Notes under the pieces: generated by a model
Databases searched by the model: none
Told to the model about the DNA's origin: nothing
Seen by the model: only the letters and a program-made list of their open reading frames with translations
Assembly: GCA_016125495.1 (NCBI GenBank)
Contig: WGLQ01000019.1
Span: forward strand, 1 to 64,000
Length of the DNA stretch: 64,000 nucleotides
DNA from: Hyphomicrobiales bacterium
Lineage (GTDB): Bacteria > Pseudomonadota > Alphaproteobacteria > Rhizobiales > RI-29
Reading direction: 5' to 3'
Position numbers and translations under genes: made by a program
Shown here: piece by piece, positions 56,122 through 63,849 of the stretch
Numbering within the stretch: the first letter of the stretch is position 1
Layout: each line of letters begins with the position of its first letter

Positions 56122-57077
56122 GACCAGGGTCCGCGGCGCGCACCGGCATCGGGCACGCTTCCGGTGCGCGAGCCGCCACGGCCGGTGGTGGCATAGCGCG
56201 AACGCGGCGGCTCGATGACGCCGGTCGATTCCCACTCGCGGTTCAGTTCCTCGAGCGCCCGGATGCGATTGCCGACATCGGGGTGCGTCGAAAAGAGGCT
56301 GTCCATCCGTTCGCCGTTGAGCGGGTTGATGATGAACAGGTGGGCCGTCGCAGGATAGGCCTCGGCCGTCGCGTTGCGGTGCCGGCCCTTCGTGGAGGCG
56401 ATCTTGTCGAGGGCGGAGGCCAGCCACATCGGACGCTGACATATCCAGGCGCCGAGCCGGTCGGCCTCGTATTCGCGGGTGCGGCTGACCGCCATCTGCA
56501 CGAGCATGGCCGCGAAGGGCGCGGCGATCGCCACGAGCATCACCGTCAGCCAACCCGAGCGGTTGCCGTTCTGGTCGCGCGCCCCGCCGAACATCATGCC
56601 GTAGTTGGCGAGCATCGAGATGGCACCCGCGATGGTCGCCGTGACGGTCATGGTCAGGGTGTCACGGTTCCTGATGTGGGCGAGCTCGTGGGCCATCACA
56701 CCGGCGACCTCCTCCTTCGACAGGATCGACAGGAGGCCGGTCGAGACAGCGACCGCGGCATTCGAGGGATTGCGCCCGGTGGCGAACGCGTTCGGCTGTT
56801 GGGTCTTGATAACGAAGACCTTCGGCATCGGCAGTTCCGCGTTGGCGGTGAGCTGGCGAACGATGTCGTAGAGTTCGGGCGCACCATGCTCGTCGACCTC
56901 GACGGCATTGTGCATCCGCAGAACCATCTTGTCCGAGTTCCACAAGGCAAAGAGGTTCATGGCGAGCGCCGCGACGAAGGCGACGATCATGCCCGTCTGG
57001 CCGCCGATGATGCCACCAACGGCCACGAAGATCGCCATCAGGACGGCGAGCATTATTCCAGTGCGAACGAGTGCCAT
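56118..57077 (-). CDS. htpX: membrane zinc metalloprotease HtpX
   Basis: A 319-residue M48 protease of the inner membrane that degrades misfolded membrane proteins together with FtsH. The zinc site is HELAH at residues 130-134, with the third ligand in [10 protein letters not shown] about 70 residues later. Two N-terminal helices (about 5-50) and a second hydrophobic pair (about 145-190) are seen. The start [13 protein letters not shown] (57077) matches the family; ATG 57089 would add four residues. Its stop codon overlaps the rsmB start. The C-terminal 35 residues are Gly/Arg-rich and not conserved. Confidence 0.96.
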   Translation of the reverse strand: MALVRTGIMLAVLMAIFVAVGGIIGGQTGMIVAFVAALAMNLFALWNSDKMVLRMHNAVEVDEHGAPELYDIVRQLTANAELPMPKVFVIKTQQPNAFATGRNPSNAAVAVSTGLLSILSKEEVAGVMAHELAHIRNRDTLTMTVTATIAGAISMLANYGMMFGGARDQNGNRSGWLTVMLVAIAAPFAAMLVQMAVSRTREYEADRLGAWICQRPMWLASALDKIASTKGRHRNATAEAYPATAHLFIINPLNGERMDSLFSTHPDVGNRIRALEELNREWESTGVIEPPRSRYATTGRGGSRTGSVPDAGARRGPWS

Positions 57078-57249
57078 ATCAACCCACATACTCCGATCGG
57101 TCGCAATCAACGACGTCCGGCGACGACCATGACAACTTCATCGCGCGAACCCAAGTCGATATAAGTGGTCATCGGGCAACCCACCAGACGATTGGGAGCG
57201 CTGGCGGGGCGGGGCGCGAAGTGCGGCGCAAGAATGCGGTGAGGTCGCG

Positions 57250-57444
57250 ATGGCGGAACTGGAGGACTATCGAAGACGCGTCGAGGAAGCGGGCCGCCGG
57301 GCGCGCGCGGAAGCCGAAGAGCGCCGCCGCATCGCGCAGGCCCAGCCAGCGGTCGAGCGTCCGATCGAGAAAGGCGGCCCCAAAGGCGCCGAGCCGGTGC
57401 GGCACGGCGATTGGGAGCGCAAGGGAATCGCGGTCGACTTCTGA
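57250..57444 (+). CDS. succinate dehydrogenase assembly factor 4-like protein (DUF1674)
   Basis: A 64-residue protein with the DUF1674/SDHAF4 signature at the C terminus: GGPKGAEPVRHGDWERKGIAVDF (a 23-residue block, cited here as GGPKGAEPVRHGDWE then KGIAVDF). The N half is a charged helix rich in Arg, Glu and Ala. Family members bind the flavinylated succinate dehydrogenase subunit during assembly. It is divergent from htpX, with no sdh gene nearby. The short length is normal for the family. Confidence 0.88.
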   Translation: MAELEDYRRRVEEAGRRARAEAEERRRIAQAQPAVERPIEKGGPKGAEPVRHGDWERKGIAVDF

Positions 57445-57490
57445 TCAACCCGATCTTTGACCGCAACTTATCAGGGCCGTGGCGCGCTGA

Positions 57491-57509
57491 ATACAATTAT
57501 AAGTTGTAT
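57491..57509. repeat. AT-rich palindrome upstream of the nuclease gene
   Basis: ATACAA (57491-57496) and TTGTAT (57504-57509) flank TTATAAG, forming an AT-rich inverted repeat in otherwise very GC-rich DNA. It lies 48-66 bases before the ATG of the nuclease gene, where a -10 region and operator could overlap. Confidence 0.4.
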
Positions 57510-57556
57510 ATCGCCTCCGCTCGTGCTCTCCTCCCGACAACGGAGGATGGCGCACG

Positions 57557-58105
57557 ATGGCGGACCGCGGCGGATTGCGACTGTTCGGGCTGGCCTGCTG
57601 CCTCGTCCTAGCCATGACGGCCGGGGTGCTGGCTGGTCAGGACGCGGAGTTGGAGGGGCCACTGCCGGCGACCGTGCTGAGGGTCGTCGACGGCGATACG
57701 ATCGATGTCCGGGTGACGATCTGGATCGGTCAGACCGTGGAAACACGCGTCCGGCTGGCTGGTGTCGAGGCGCCGGAACTCACCTCGCGATGTGCGGCGG
57801 AAAGACTGCTCGGCGAGCGCGCCAAGCTGGCGCTCAGCGAGCGCATTGCTGGGCGCACGGTGCTACTGTCGGCCATCCGGCCGGGCAAGTATGCCGGAAG
57901 GGTCATCGCAACAGTCGCGGCCGGCGACATCGCGGACCTCGGCCACTGGCTGATTGCCGGCCGCTTGGCGCGCAGCTATCGCGACGGACGAACCTGCCCG
58001 GGCTGCACGCGGCGGATCGCCTGTGAGGAATGGGCGAGCCTGCTGGTCGCGCGGGACGAGCGACGGAACCGCAGGGGCCCCAACCTCGACCGGATCGCTT
58101 TCTGA
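57557..58105 (+). CDS. secreted thermonuclease-like (SNase) protein
   Basis: A 182-residue exported nuclease-fold protein. A signal peptide covers about residues 1-28 (FGLACCLVLAMTAGVLAG). The SNase OB-fold follows: VLRVVDGDTIDV with Asp45 and Asp47 at the calcium positions, RLAGVEAPE with Arg66 and Glu74 matching catalytic Arg35 and Glu43 of the staphylococcal enzyme, and GKYAGRVIA with Arg115 as the second catalytic Arg. Asp40 of the staphylococcal enzyme is Glu71 here. Near the C terminus a Cys-x-x-Cys (TCPGCTRRIAC) may bind metal or form disulfides. CGGAGG lies ten bases before the ATG. Confidence 0.88.
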   Translation: MADRGGLRLFGLACCLVLAMTAGVLAGQDAELEGPLPATVLRVVDGDTIDVRVTIWIGQTVETRVRLAGVEAPELTSRCAAERLLGERAKLALSERIAGRTVLLSAIRPGKYAGRVIATVAAGDIADLGHWLIAGRLARSYRDGRTCPGCTRRIACEEWASLLVARDERRNRRGPNLDRIAF

Positions 58106-58236
58106 AACCCCTGCCGGCTTAACGCTTTGCTCACCATCTCACGAACACCCGCACGCCTTCGCTCCGCCGCCACGGGCGACTGACCCGATCCTTGCATCCA
58201 CCAGTCCGAACACGCGCTCGGAACTGGGAGGCTCCA

Positions 58237-59514
58237 ATGATCGCTTCAGTCAATTCGAAACTCCGCCGCTTCACTCGCGACGAGAAGGGCGGCGTCCTCA
58301 TCTTCTTCAGTCTCGCTGCCCTCGTCATCATCGGCGTCGTCGGCCTCGCCATCGACGGCGCGCGCGCCTACCACGCCAACACCCGCGTCGGCGCCGCGCT
58401 CGATGCCGCCGCACTCGCCGCGGCCAAGGCGCGCAACGAGCAGGGCCTCGAAGGCGACGCACTGCGCGACTATGCCGAGCGCTTCTTTCAGTCGAACGTC
58501 GCCGGCACCGGCCTCGACCCGGTCAGCTATCGGAACCTCTCGGTCCGGCCGGGCGCAAACGGCCGCATGACGGTGAGCGTCGATACGGTCGTCGAGAACT
58601 ACTTCGGCGGGCTCTTCCAAATCCCGACCTTCGAGTTCACGCGTGCAGCCACCGCCGTCTACAACATCCGCGATATCGAGCTGGCGCTCGCGCTCGACAT
58701 CACCGGGTCGATGTGCAACCCCTGCTCGAAGATCAACGCGCTCAAGGCTGCGAGCCGTGACCTCGTCGACATCCTGATCTCGAACGCCAACAACCCGGCG
58801 CAGAAGGTGCGGCTCGCACTTGCTCCCTATTCGGCCGCCGTCAACGCTGGCGCCATCGCCGACGAGGTGCTCGACCCTGCCGCGCCGCGCGATGGTGACT
58901 GCGCGATCGAACGCTCTGGCGCGCATGCCTACACGGACACCATGCCCGGTGACGGCGCCTGGATCGCGAGCGCCGACCCGGCCGCACCGCCCGCCGACAT
59001 CGACCCGACCGAGAACACCGGCAGCTACTTCTGCCCGAATGCCGAGATCATGCCGCTCACCGACAGCGCCAGCTCGCTCAAGGCACGCATCAACTCGCTG
59101 TCGACCGGTGGTTGGACGGCCGGGCACATCGGCCTCGCCTGGGCCTGGTACATGATCTCCGAGGAGTGGGCCTCGATCTGGCACTCCGGCAGCCAGCCCG
59201 CCCCCTACGGCGACAACGACACCATCAAGGCCGTGCTGATGATGACCGACGGCATCTTCAATACCGCCTATGCCAACGGCGAGAGCGCCGACCAGGCACT
59301 CGATCTCTGCACCGAAATGCGCGACCGGGGTGTGATCGTCTTCTCGGTTGCCTTCCAGGCTCCGACGGCGGCTGCCGACACGCTGCGCGACTGTGCCTCG
59401 CCGGCAGGTGGCGAGTTCGGCCAGACCTTCTTCGATGCGCAGAACGGCACCGAGTTGCGTCAGGCCTTCATCAGCATCGCCAATCAGCTCAACACGCTGC
59501 GTCTGGCGGAATAG
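58237..59514 (+). CDS. TadG-like pilus assembly protein with von Willebrand A domain
   Basis: A 425-residue membrane-anchored protein. One N-terminal membrane helix (about 19-41, GGVLIFFSLAALVIIGVVGLAID) opens the TadE/TadG-type pattern, followed by NTRVGAALDAAALAAAKARN. A von Willebrand A domain covers about 145-420; its metal-ion site is DITGS at 154-158, later ALPYSAAVN-type LAPYSAAVN and MTDGIFNTAY with the Asp of the third loop. A Cys-x-x-Cys (CNPC) sits directly after the DITGSM motif. No other tad/flp genes are in the window, so pilus function is inferred. GGGAGG lies seven bases before the ATG. A terminator follows. Confidence 0.88.
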   Translation: MIASVNSKLRRFTRDEKGGVLIFFSLAALVIIGVVGLAIDGARAYHANTRVGAALDAAALAAAKARNEQGLEGDALRDYAERFFQSNVAGTGLDPVSYRNLSVRPGANGRMTVSVDTVVENYFGGLFQIPTFEFTRAATAVYNIRDIELALALDITGSMCNPCSKINALKAASRDLVDILISNANNPAQKVRLALAPYSAAVNAGAIADEVLDPAAPRDGDCAIERSGAHAYTDTMPGDGAWIASADPAAPPADIDPTENTGSYFCPNAEIMPLTDSASSLKARINSLSTGGWTAGHIGLAWAWYMISEEWASIWHSGSQPAPYGDNDTIKAVLMMTDGIFNTAYANGESADQALDLCTEMRDRGVIVFSVAFQAPTAAADTLRDCASPAGGEFGQTFFDAQNGTELRQAFISIANQLNTLRLAE

Positions 59515-59545
59515 CGAGGGGCATCCTCCCGGCCCGCTCGTCGAA

Positions 59546-59583
59546 GAGGCGCGATCCGCTCCGGGTCGCGCCTCTCTTCATTT
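59546..59583 (+). terminator. intrinsic terminator after the TadG-like gene
   Basis: GAGGCGCGA (59546-59554) pairs with TCGCGCCTC (59566-59574) as a 9-bp stem with an 11-base loop, followed by TCTTCATTT. It ends the TadG-like transcript and faces the convergent response-regulator gene. Confidence 0.8.
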
Positions 59584-59610
59584 CCGGTGCGCCCGGGGGC
59601 CTACCAGCCG

Positions 59611-60297
59611 TCACGGAACCAGCTTGTAGCCACCCGTCTCGGTGATCAGAAGTTCGGCGTTCGAGGGATCGGCCTCGATCTTCTGGCGCAGACGATAGAT
59701 GTGGGTCTCGAGCGTGTGTGTCGTGACGCCAGCGTTGTAGCCCCACACCTCGTGCAGCAGGACATCTCGCGTCACCACCTGCTCGCCCGCCCGGTAGAGA
59801 TACTTCAGGATCGAAGTTTCCTTCTCGGTCAGGCGGATCTTCTGCTCCTTCTCGTTGACCAGGAGCTTGGCGGCCGGCTTGAAGGTGTAGGGGCCGATGG
59901 TGAAGACAGCGTCCTCGCTCTGCTCGTGCTGGCGCAATTGCGCGCGGATGCGGGCGAGCAGGACCGCGAACTTGAACGGCTTGGCGACGTAGTCGTTGGC
60001 CCCGGCATCGAGGCCCAGGATCACGTCCGAATCCGTCGCATTGCCGGTCAACATGATGACCGGCCCCTTGAAACCGTTGCGCCGCAGCACCTTGCACGTC
60101 TCGCGGCCGTCCATGTCCGGCAAGCTGACATCGAGGAGCACGAGATCGACGTGCTCACCCTTCACCGCCTCGATCCCGGCCGTCGCGGTATCCCGCGAGA
60201 TCGCTTCGAACTCCTCGTGCAAGGCGAGCTGATCGGTCAACGTGTCGCGAAGGTTTTCGTCATCGTCGATGATCAGAATTCTCCGCGCCGTGCTCAT
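59611..60297 (-). CDS. OmpR-family response regulator, CenR-like
   Basis: A 228-residue response regulator. The receiver domain (about 5-120) has the acidic pocket in ILIIDDDENLRDTL, phosphoacceptor Asp56 in LVLLDVSLPDMDG, the Thr of VIMLTGNATD, and the Lys of ANDYVAKPFKFAVLLARI. The C-terminal winged helix includes KIRLTEKETSILKYLYRAGE and TTHTLETHIYRLRQKIE. The receiver/linker wording (LRQHEQSEDAVFTIG, WGYNAGVTTHTLETH) is close to CenR, an envelope-control regulator of alphaproteobacteria. The kinase partner is not adjacent. It is divergent from an L,D-transpeptidase gene, which could be a target. The ATG at 60297 precedes the receiver fold; the longer frame is rejected. Confidence 0.88.
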   Translation of the reverse strand: MSTARRILIIDDDENLRDTLTDQLALHEEFEAISRDTATAGIEAVKGEHVDLVLLDVSLPDMDGRETCKVLRRNGFKGPVIMLTGNATDSDVILGLDAGANDYVAKPFKFAVLLARIRAQLRQHEQSEDAVFTIGPYTFKPAAKLLVNEKEQKIRLTEKETSILKYLYRAGEQVVTRDVLLHEVWGYNAGVTTHTLETHIYRLRQKIEADPSNAELLITETGGYKLVP

Positions 60298-60501
60298 CGT
60301 GATCCCTCCCAAGAATCTGCCGAAACTCGAGCGCCTGCAAACCGCGCATCCGACCCACAGGGTCACGACCGCCCAGATGGGCGGCCGGCGGCAGACTAGC
60401 AGAACTCGTTCCGACCCGACATATATGGCGCGAACGTTGGCGCTCAATCCGTATGCTTCGCAACAGGAGGTCACAAGCTGTCACGAGCACGTCAGATCGG
60501 G

Positions 60502-61044
60502 GTGGCTGTGGTGCGCACGCTCAACGCCAGGGCGACGCGGGGCCGATTGACGGCCGGCAACCTCCGTCTGCCGTGCGCGGTCGGGCGAGGCGGATGGCGC
60601 GTCCGTAAGCGGGAGGGCGATGGCGCGACCCCGGCGGGTCGATGGCCAATCCGACTGGTGTTCTATCGGCGGGACGCCGGCGTTCGGCCGGCCGTCGCCT
60701 GCAAACTGCGGCCCATCACGCGGCGCGACGCCTGGTGCGACGTTGCCGGGGACCGCAACTACAATCGTCTCGTGCGTTTGCCCTATCCCGTGCTCGACGA
60801 GCAACTCTGGCGGGGCGACCATCTCTACGACCTGTGCGCGGTGCTCGGCTACAACGACCGCCCGCGCGTCGCTAATAATGGCAGTGCCATCTTCATGCAT
60901 CTGGCGCGGGAAGGCTATCGACCGACGGCTGGATGCGTTGCGCTCTCCAAACGAGACATGACGCGCCTGCTCGCCGTGCTGCGGCCAGGCGCGAGCATCG
61001 CGGTGGCGCCACACATTCGGCCGCGCCCCCTTCGCTCTGGCTAG
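60502..61044 (+). CDS. L,D-transpeptidase-fold (YkuD) protein
   Basis: A 180-residue protein made of the YkuD catalytic domain. The core reads GSAIFMHLAREGYRPTAGCVAL with His133 and Cys145, the pair used for cysteine-peptidase type cross-linking of peptidoglycan (3-3 links) or attachment of proteins. The upstream part has GDGATPAGRWPIRLVFYR and WRGDHLYDLCAVLGYND, typical of the shorter LDT group. No signal peptide is obvious from the GTG start at 60502 (two more GTG codons follow within ten bases), so export is uncertain. It is divergent from the CenR-like gene. Confidence 0.87.
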   Translation: MAVVRTLNARATRGRLTAGNLRLPCAVGRGGWRVRKREGDGATPAGRWPIRLVFYRRDAGVRPAVACKLRPITRRDAWCDVAGDRNYNRLVRLPYPVLDEQLWRGDHLYDLCAVLGYNDRPRVANNGSAIFMHLAREGYRPTAGCVALSKRDMTRLLAVLRPGASIAVAPHIRPRPLRSG

Positions 61045-61059
61045 CCCGGGCGCGCCGCT

Positions 61060-61842
61060 TCAGCGTACGCGGCGCGGATTCATGTAGAGTTCGACCTCCT
61101 GGTGCTCCAGCTTGGGCACGACGCGACCCCGATGCATGCCGCTGACAAGGTCCTCGAGGTGGTGACGGCAGTCATCGTTGAATTTCAGCATGCCGCAGAA
61201 GAGCTGGAGAACGGTGCAGAGCCGCACGTCCGCGTGCGCGGCCGCGACCCGCACCTTCCACTTGCCGCCCAGATTGATGACGCGTCCGTTGAGCTTGCCG
61301 ATCAGTTTGTCGTGCTCGTCGTAGAGCTTGTAGTCGTCCCCGACGCTCACCCAGTTGCGCTTCAGTCGATAGAAGTAGGGCTTGCCGTCATCACGGATGA
61401 TGAAGAATGAGAAATTCTCAGGAATGCCCGGCCACTTGTTCGATGAGCGCTCGATCTGGATGATCTGTTCGTGGTCGGAGATGTTGATACTGAAGGACGT
61501 GACGGGAAGCCCACGGGCGCCGTGGGTCAACTGAAGCGAGCGGCCGAGCAACAGGTCGAGAGTGGCGCGCCAGTTCATGTCCGCTGTGAACAGCTTGATG
61601 ACGAGGCGCTTGTTCATCCCCTCGTTGTTTTCCCAGAGGCCCTTGCGATACGCGATGTAGTGACTGCGCTCGCCGCCCTGCTTGACCTCGGCGAAGATGT
61701 CCATGTCCTTGGTGAACTGGCGCGACTTGGCCCGGTGGCGCGCCTGCTGATAGATGCCGATCTCGGTCGGGTTGAGGTCGGTGATCCAGAGATCGACCTC
61801 GAACTCGACATCGGCGGCCACGGTGCCGGTCTTGCTGCTCAT
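61060..61842 (-). CDS. unrecognised conserved-looking protein, possible tubby/LURP-like fold
   Basis: A 260-residue soluble protein that I do not recognise. It has no signal peptide or membrane helix, and is rich in Lys, Tyr, Asn and His, with codon use like a real gene. The first part contains WITDLNPTEIGIYQQARHRAK and IFAEVKQGGERSHYIAYRKG; the second has INISDHEQIIQIERSSNK, FSFFIIRDDGKPYFYRLKRN and VGDDYKLYDEHDKLIGKLNG, in which the short strand-turn-strand pattern resembles tubby/LURP-one/scramblase folds (weak, by eye). The last part has two Cys in RLCTVLQLFCGML and ends with VELYMNPRRVR. The promoter region holds a perfect 14-bp palindrome. It is convergent with the L,D-transpeptidase gene. 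Confidence 0.75.
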   Translation of the reverse strand: MSSKTGTVAADVEFEVDLWITDLNPTEIGIYQQARHRAKSRQFTKDMDIFAEVKQGGERSHYIAYRKGLWENNEGMNKRLVIKLFTADMNWRATLDLLLGRSLQLTHGARGLPVTSFSINISDHEQIIQIERSSNKWPGIPENFSFFIIRDDGKPYFYRLKRNWVSVGDDYKLYDEHDKLIGKLNGRVINLGGKWKVRVAAAHADVRLCTVLQLFCGMLKFNDDCRHHLEDLVSGMHRGRVVPKLEHQEVELYMNPRRVR

Positions 61843-61885
61843 GACACACCTCCGCTGGCGCGACCGCATGCGTGGCCGCGCGAAT

Positions 61886-61899
61886 CGTTCGATCGAACG
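61886..61899. promoter_or_regulatory. perfect 14-bp palindrome upstream of the unrecognised gene
   Basis: CGTTCGATCGAACG is a perfect palindrome 44-57 bases before the ATG at 61842. In such a position it would cover a core promoter. It is a likely operator for a symmetric DNA-binding dimer; the regulator is unknown. Confidence 0.5.
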
Positions 61900-61996
61900 C
61901 AAGTTTATGACTGGCCAAGGAGGAATAGGGGCAGCGCCTGATCGCTTTATCCACGACGAAAAGCCGCGCGCGCACTCGCAAGCTTTCCGGGCGCCG

Positions 61997-62677
61997 TCAG
62001 GCCGGCTTCGTGCGCGAGCCGAAGATCGCCGAGCCGACACGGACGTGCGTGGCGCCGTGTGCGATCGCCGTCTCGAAATCGTCGCTCATACCCATCGAGA
62101 GGCCAGTGAGGCCATGCTCGGCGGCGAGGCGGGCGAGGAATACGAAATGCGGCGCCGGGTCATCGTCCACCGGTGGCAGACACATGAGCCCCGCGACGTC
62201 CAGCCCAGCGGCACGCGCCTGCTCGAGCAGACCCGCGAGCGCGCCCGGCGCGGCACCCGATTTCTGCGCCTCCGCCCCGGTGTTCACCTGGAGGAAGACC
62301 TCGACGCGGCGACCGACGCGCACCTGCGCCTCGGCAATGGCGTCGACGAGGCGGGCGCGATCGACGGAGTGGATCACATCGAACAGAGCCACGGCGGCAC
62401 GGGCCTTGTTGGTCTGGAGCGCGCCGATGAGATGGAGACGCACGCCCGGATAGGTGGCGACCAGAGCCGGCCACTTGCGCTCGGCCTCCTGAACCCGGTT
62501 CTCGCCGAAGACACGGTGCCCCGCCCCGAGCACGGGCTCGATCGCTGCCGCCTCGAAGGTCTTGCTGACGGCAACGAGGGTCACGGAGCCGGGAGCGCGG
62601 TGCGCCGCGATCGCGGCCTGCGCGATCCGATCGACGATGATACCCAGGCGCGCTGCGGCTCCGTCAGGTCGTGTCAA
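61997..62677 (-). CDS. YggS/PLPBP family pyridoxal-phosphate homeostasis protein
   Basis: A 226-residue PLP-binding TIM-barrel protein of the alanine racemase-N fold. PLP would bind Lys39 in LVAVSKTFEAAAIEPVL. Other conserved segments are FGENRVQEAERKW, LHLIGALQTNKAR, VFLQVNTGAEAQKSG, GLMCLPP and the phosphate site LSMGMSDDFETAIAHGATHVRVGSAIFG (each a family block). YggS-type proteins have no catalytic role known and keep B6 vitamers and amino-acid pools balanced. It is divergent from the antiporter gene. Confidence 0.95.
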   Translation of the reverse strand: MTRPDGAAARLGIIVDRIAQAAIAAHRAPGSVTLVAVSKTFEAAAIEPVLGAGHRVFGENRVQEAERKWPALVATYPGVRLHLIGALQTNKARAAVALFDVIHSVDRARLVDAIAEAQVRVGRRVEVFLQVNTGAEAQKSGAAPGALAGLLEQARAAGLDVAGLMCLPPVDDDPAPHFVFLARLAAEHGLTGLSMGMSDDFETAIAHGATHVRVGSAIFGSRTKPA

Positions 62678-62853
62678 GATCGCACCCCTCGCTCGATCGA
62701 ATGCCGATGCCAGCGCACCCGCGCCCGAGTTTTCAGCCCTTGCGAGGCGCGCGGGCCATTGCCGAAGCCGGCGGCATCGCTAGAGATAGGCGCGCCCTCC
62801 GGCCGAATGCAATCGGACGCAAACCAAGTGCCAGGAGATCCTCGGAGCATTCG

Positions 62854-63801
62854 ATGACGATACTTCTCATGATCGGCGGGCTGGCGCTACTCCTGGTCGG
62901 CGGCGATACGCTCGTGCGCGGGGCCGTGGCCATCGGCAACAGGATGGGTTTGACGCCACTGGTCGTCGGGATGGTCATCGTCGGGTTCGGTACATCGACA
63001 CCGGAACTCTTCGTCTCCGTGCAGGCCAGTCTGGCGAATTCGGGGGCGATCGCGGTCGGCAACGTCATCGGCAGTAACATCGCCAACGTCCTGCTCATCC
63101 TCGGGGCGACGGCGGTGCTCGCGCCGGTGGCGCGACCGAAGCAGAACTTCAAGTCGGACGGCTTCGTGCTGGTGCTGGTGACGCTGTTGTTCCTCGGTCT
63201 CGTCCTCCACGGGCGGCTGGAGCAGCCGGTGGCGCTGGTGCTCATCGGCCTGCTGCTCGCCTTCATCGCCTGGCAGGTCGTGCGCTGCATGGGCCAGCCT
63301 CTCGAGGACGATGGCGAGCATACGGGCGTGACGTTGCCGATCCCCGCGGCGCTCGCCATGCTCGCCTTCGGCTTTGCGGCGCTCTGGTTCGGCTCGGAAA
63401 TGCTGGTCGGGGCGTCGGTCACACTGGCGCGGGACTTCGGCGTCTCGGAGGCCCTGATCGGTATCACCATCATCGCCATCGGCACCTCGCTGCCGGAACT
63501 CGCGAGTTCGATGATGGCGGCCTGGCGCGGCCACGGCAACGTCGCCTACGGCAACATCGTCGGCAGCAACATCTTCAACATCCTCGGCATCCTCGGCGCG
63601 GCGGGCGCCACGGCGCCTGTCGTCTTTCCCGCCGGGATCATGCTGCTCGATGGTCCCGCCGTGCTCGGCGCCGCACTGGTCATGCTCGCGGCAATGGCGA
63701 CGGGGCGCGGCATCGGTAGACTGGAAGGGCTCGCTTTCCTCGGCCTCTATGTTGGTTACGTGGTGCTTCGCGCCCTGTCCGACGCGAGCGCGGCAGCCTG
63801 A
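62854..63801 (+). CDS. calcium/sodium antiporter, CaCA family (YrbG-like)
   Basis: A 315-residue inner-membrane antiporter with ten predicted helices arranged as two inverted repeats. Both alpha-repeat motifs are present: GFGTSTPELFVSVQAS with NVIGSNIANVLLILG in the first half, and AIGTSLPELASSMMAA with NIVGSNIFNILGILG in the second. These hold the ion-binding Glu and Asn residues of the family. The ATG at 62854 is used; the 61 upstream residues of open frame are antisense to the YggS gene promoter region. Substrate could be calcium or another cation in exchange for sodium or protons. Confidence 0.93.
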   Translation: MTILLMIGGLALLLVGGDTLVRGAVAIGNRMGLTPLVVGMVIVGFGTSTPELFVSVQASLANSGAIAVGNVIGSNIANVLLILGATAVLAPVARPKQNFKSDGFVLVLVTLLFLGLVLHGRLEQPVALVLIGLLLAFIAWQVVRCMGQPLEDDGEHTGVTLPIPAALAMLAFGFAALWFGSEMLVGASVTLARDFGVSEALIGITIIAIGTSLPELASSMMAAWRGHGNVAYGNIVGSNIFNILGILGAAGATAPVVFPAGIMLLDGPAVLGAALVMLAAMATGRGIGRLEGLAFLGLYVGYVVLRALSDASAAA

Positions 63802-63849
63802 AAGCGGCCACCACCCGGCAGCCTTCGCGCTCCCCGCGACGCTTGACGG

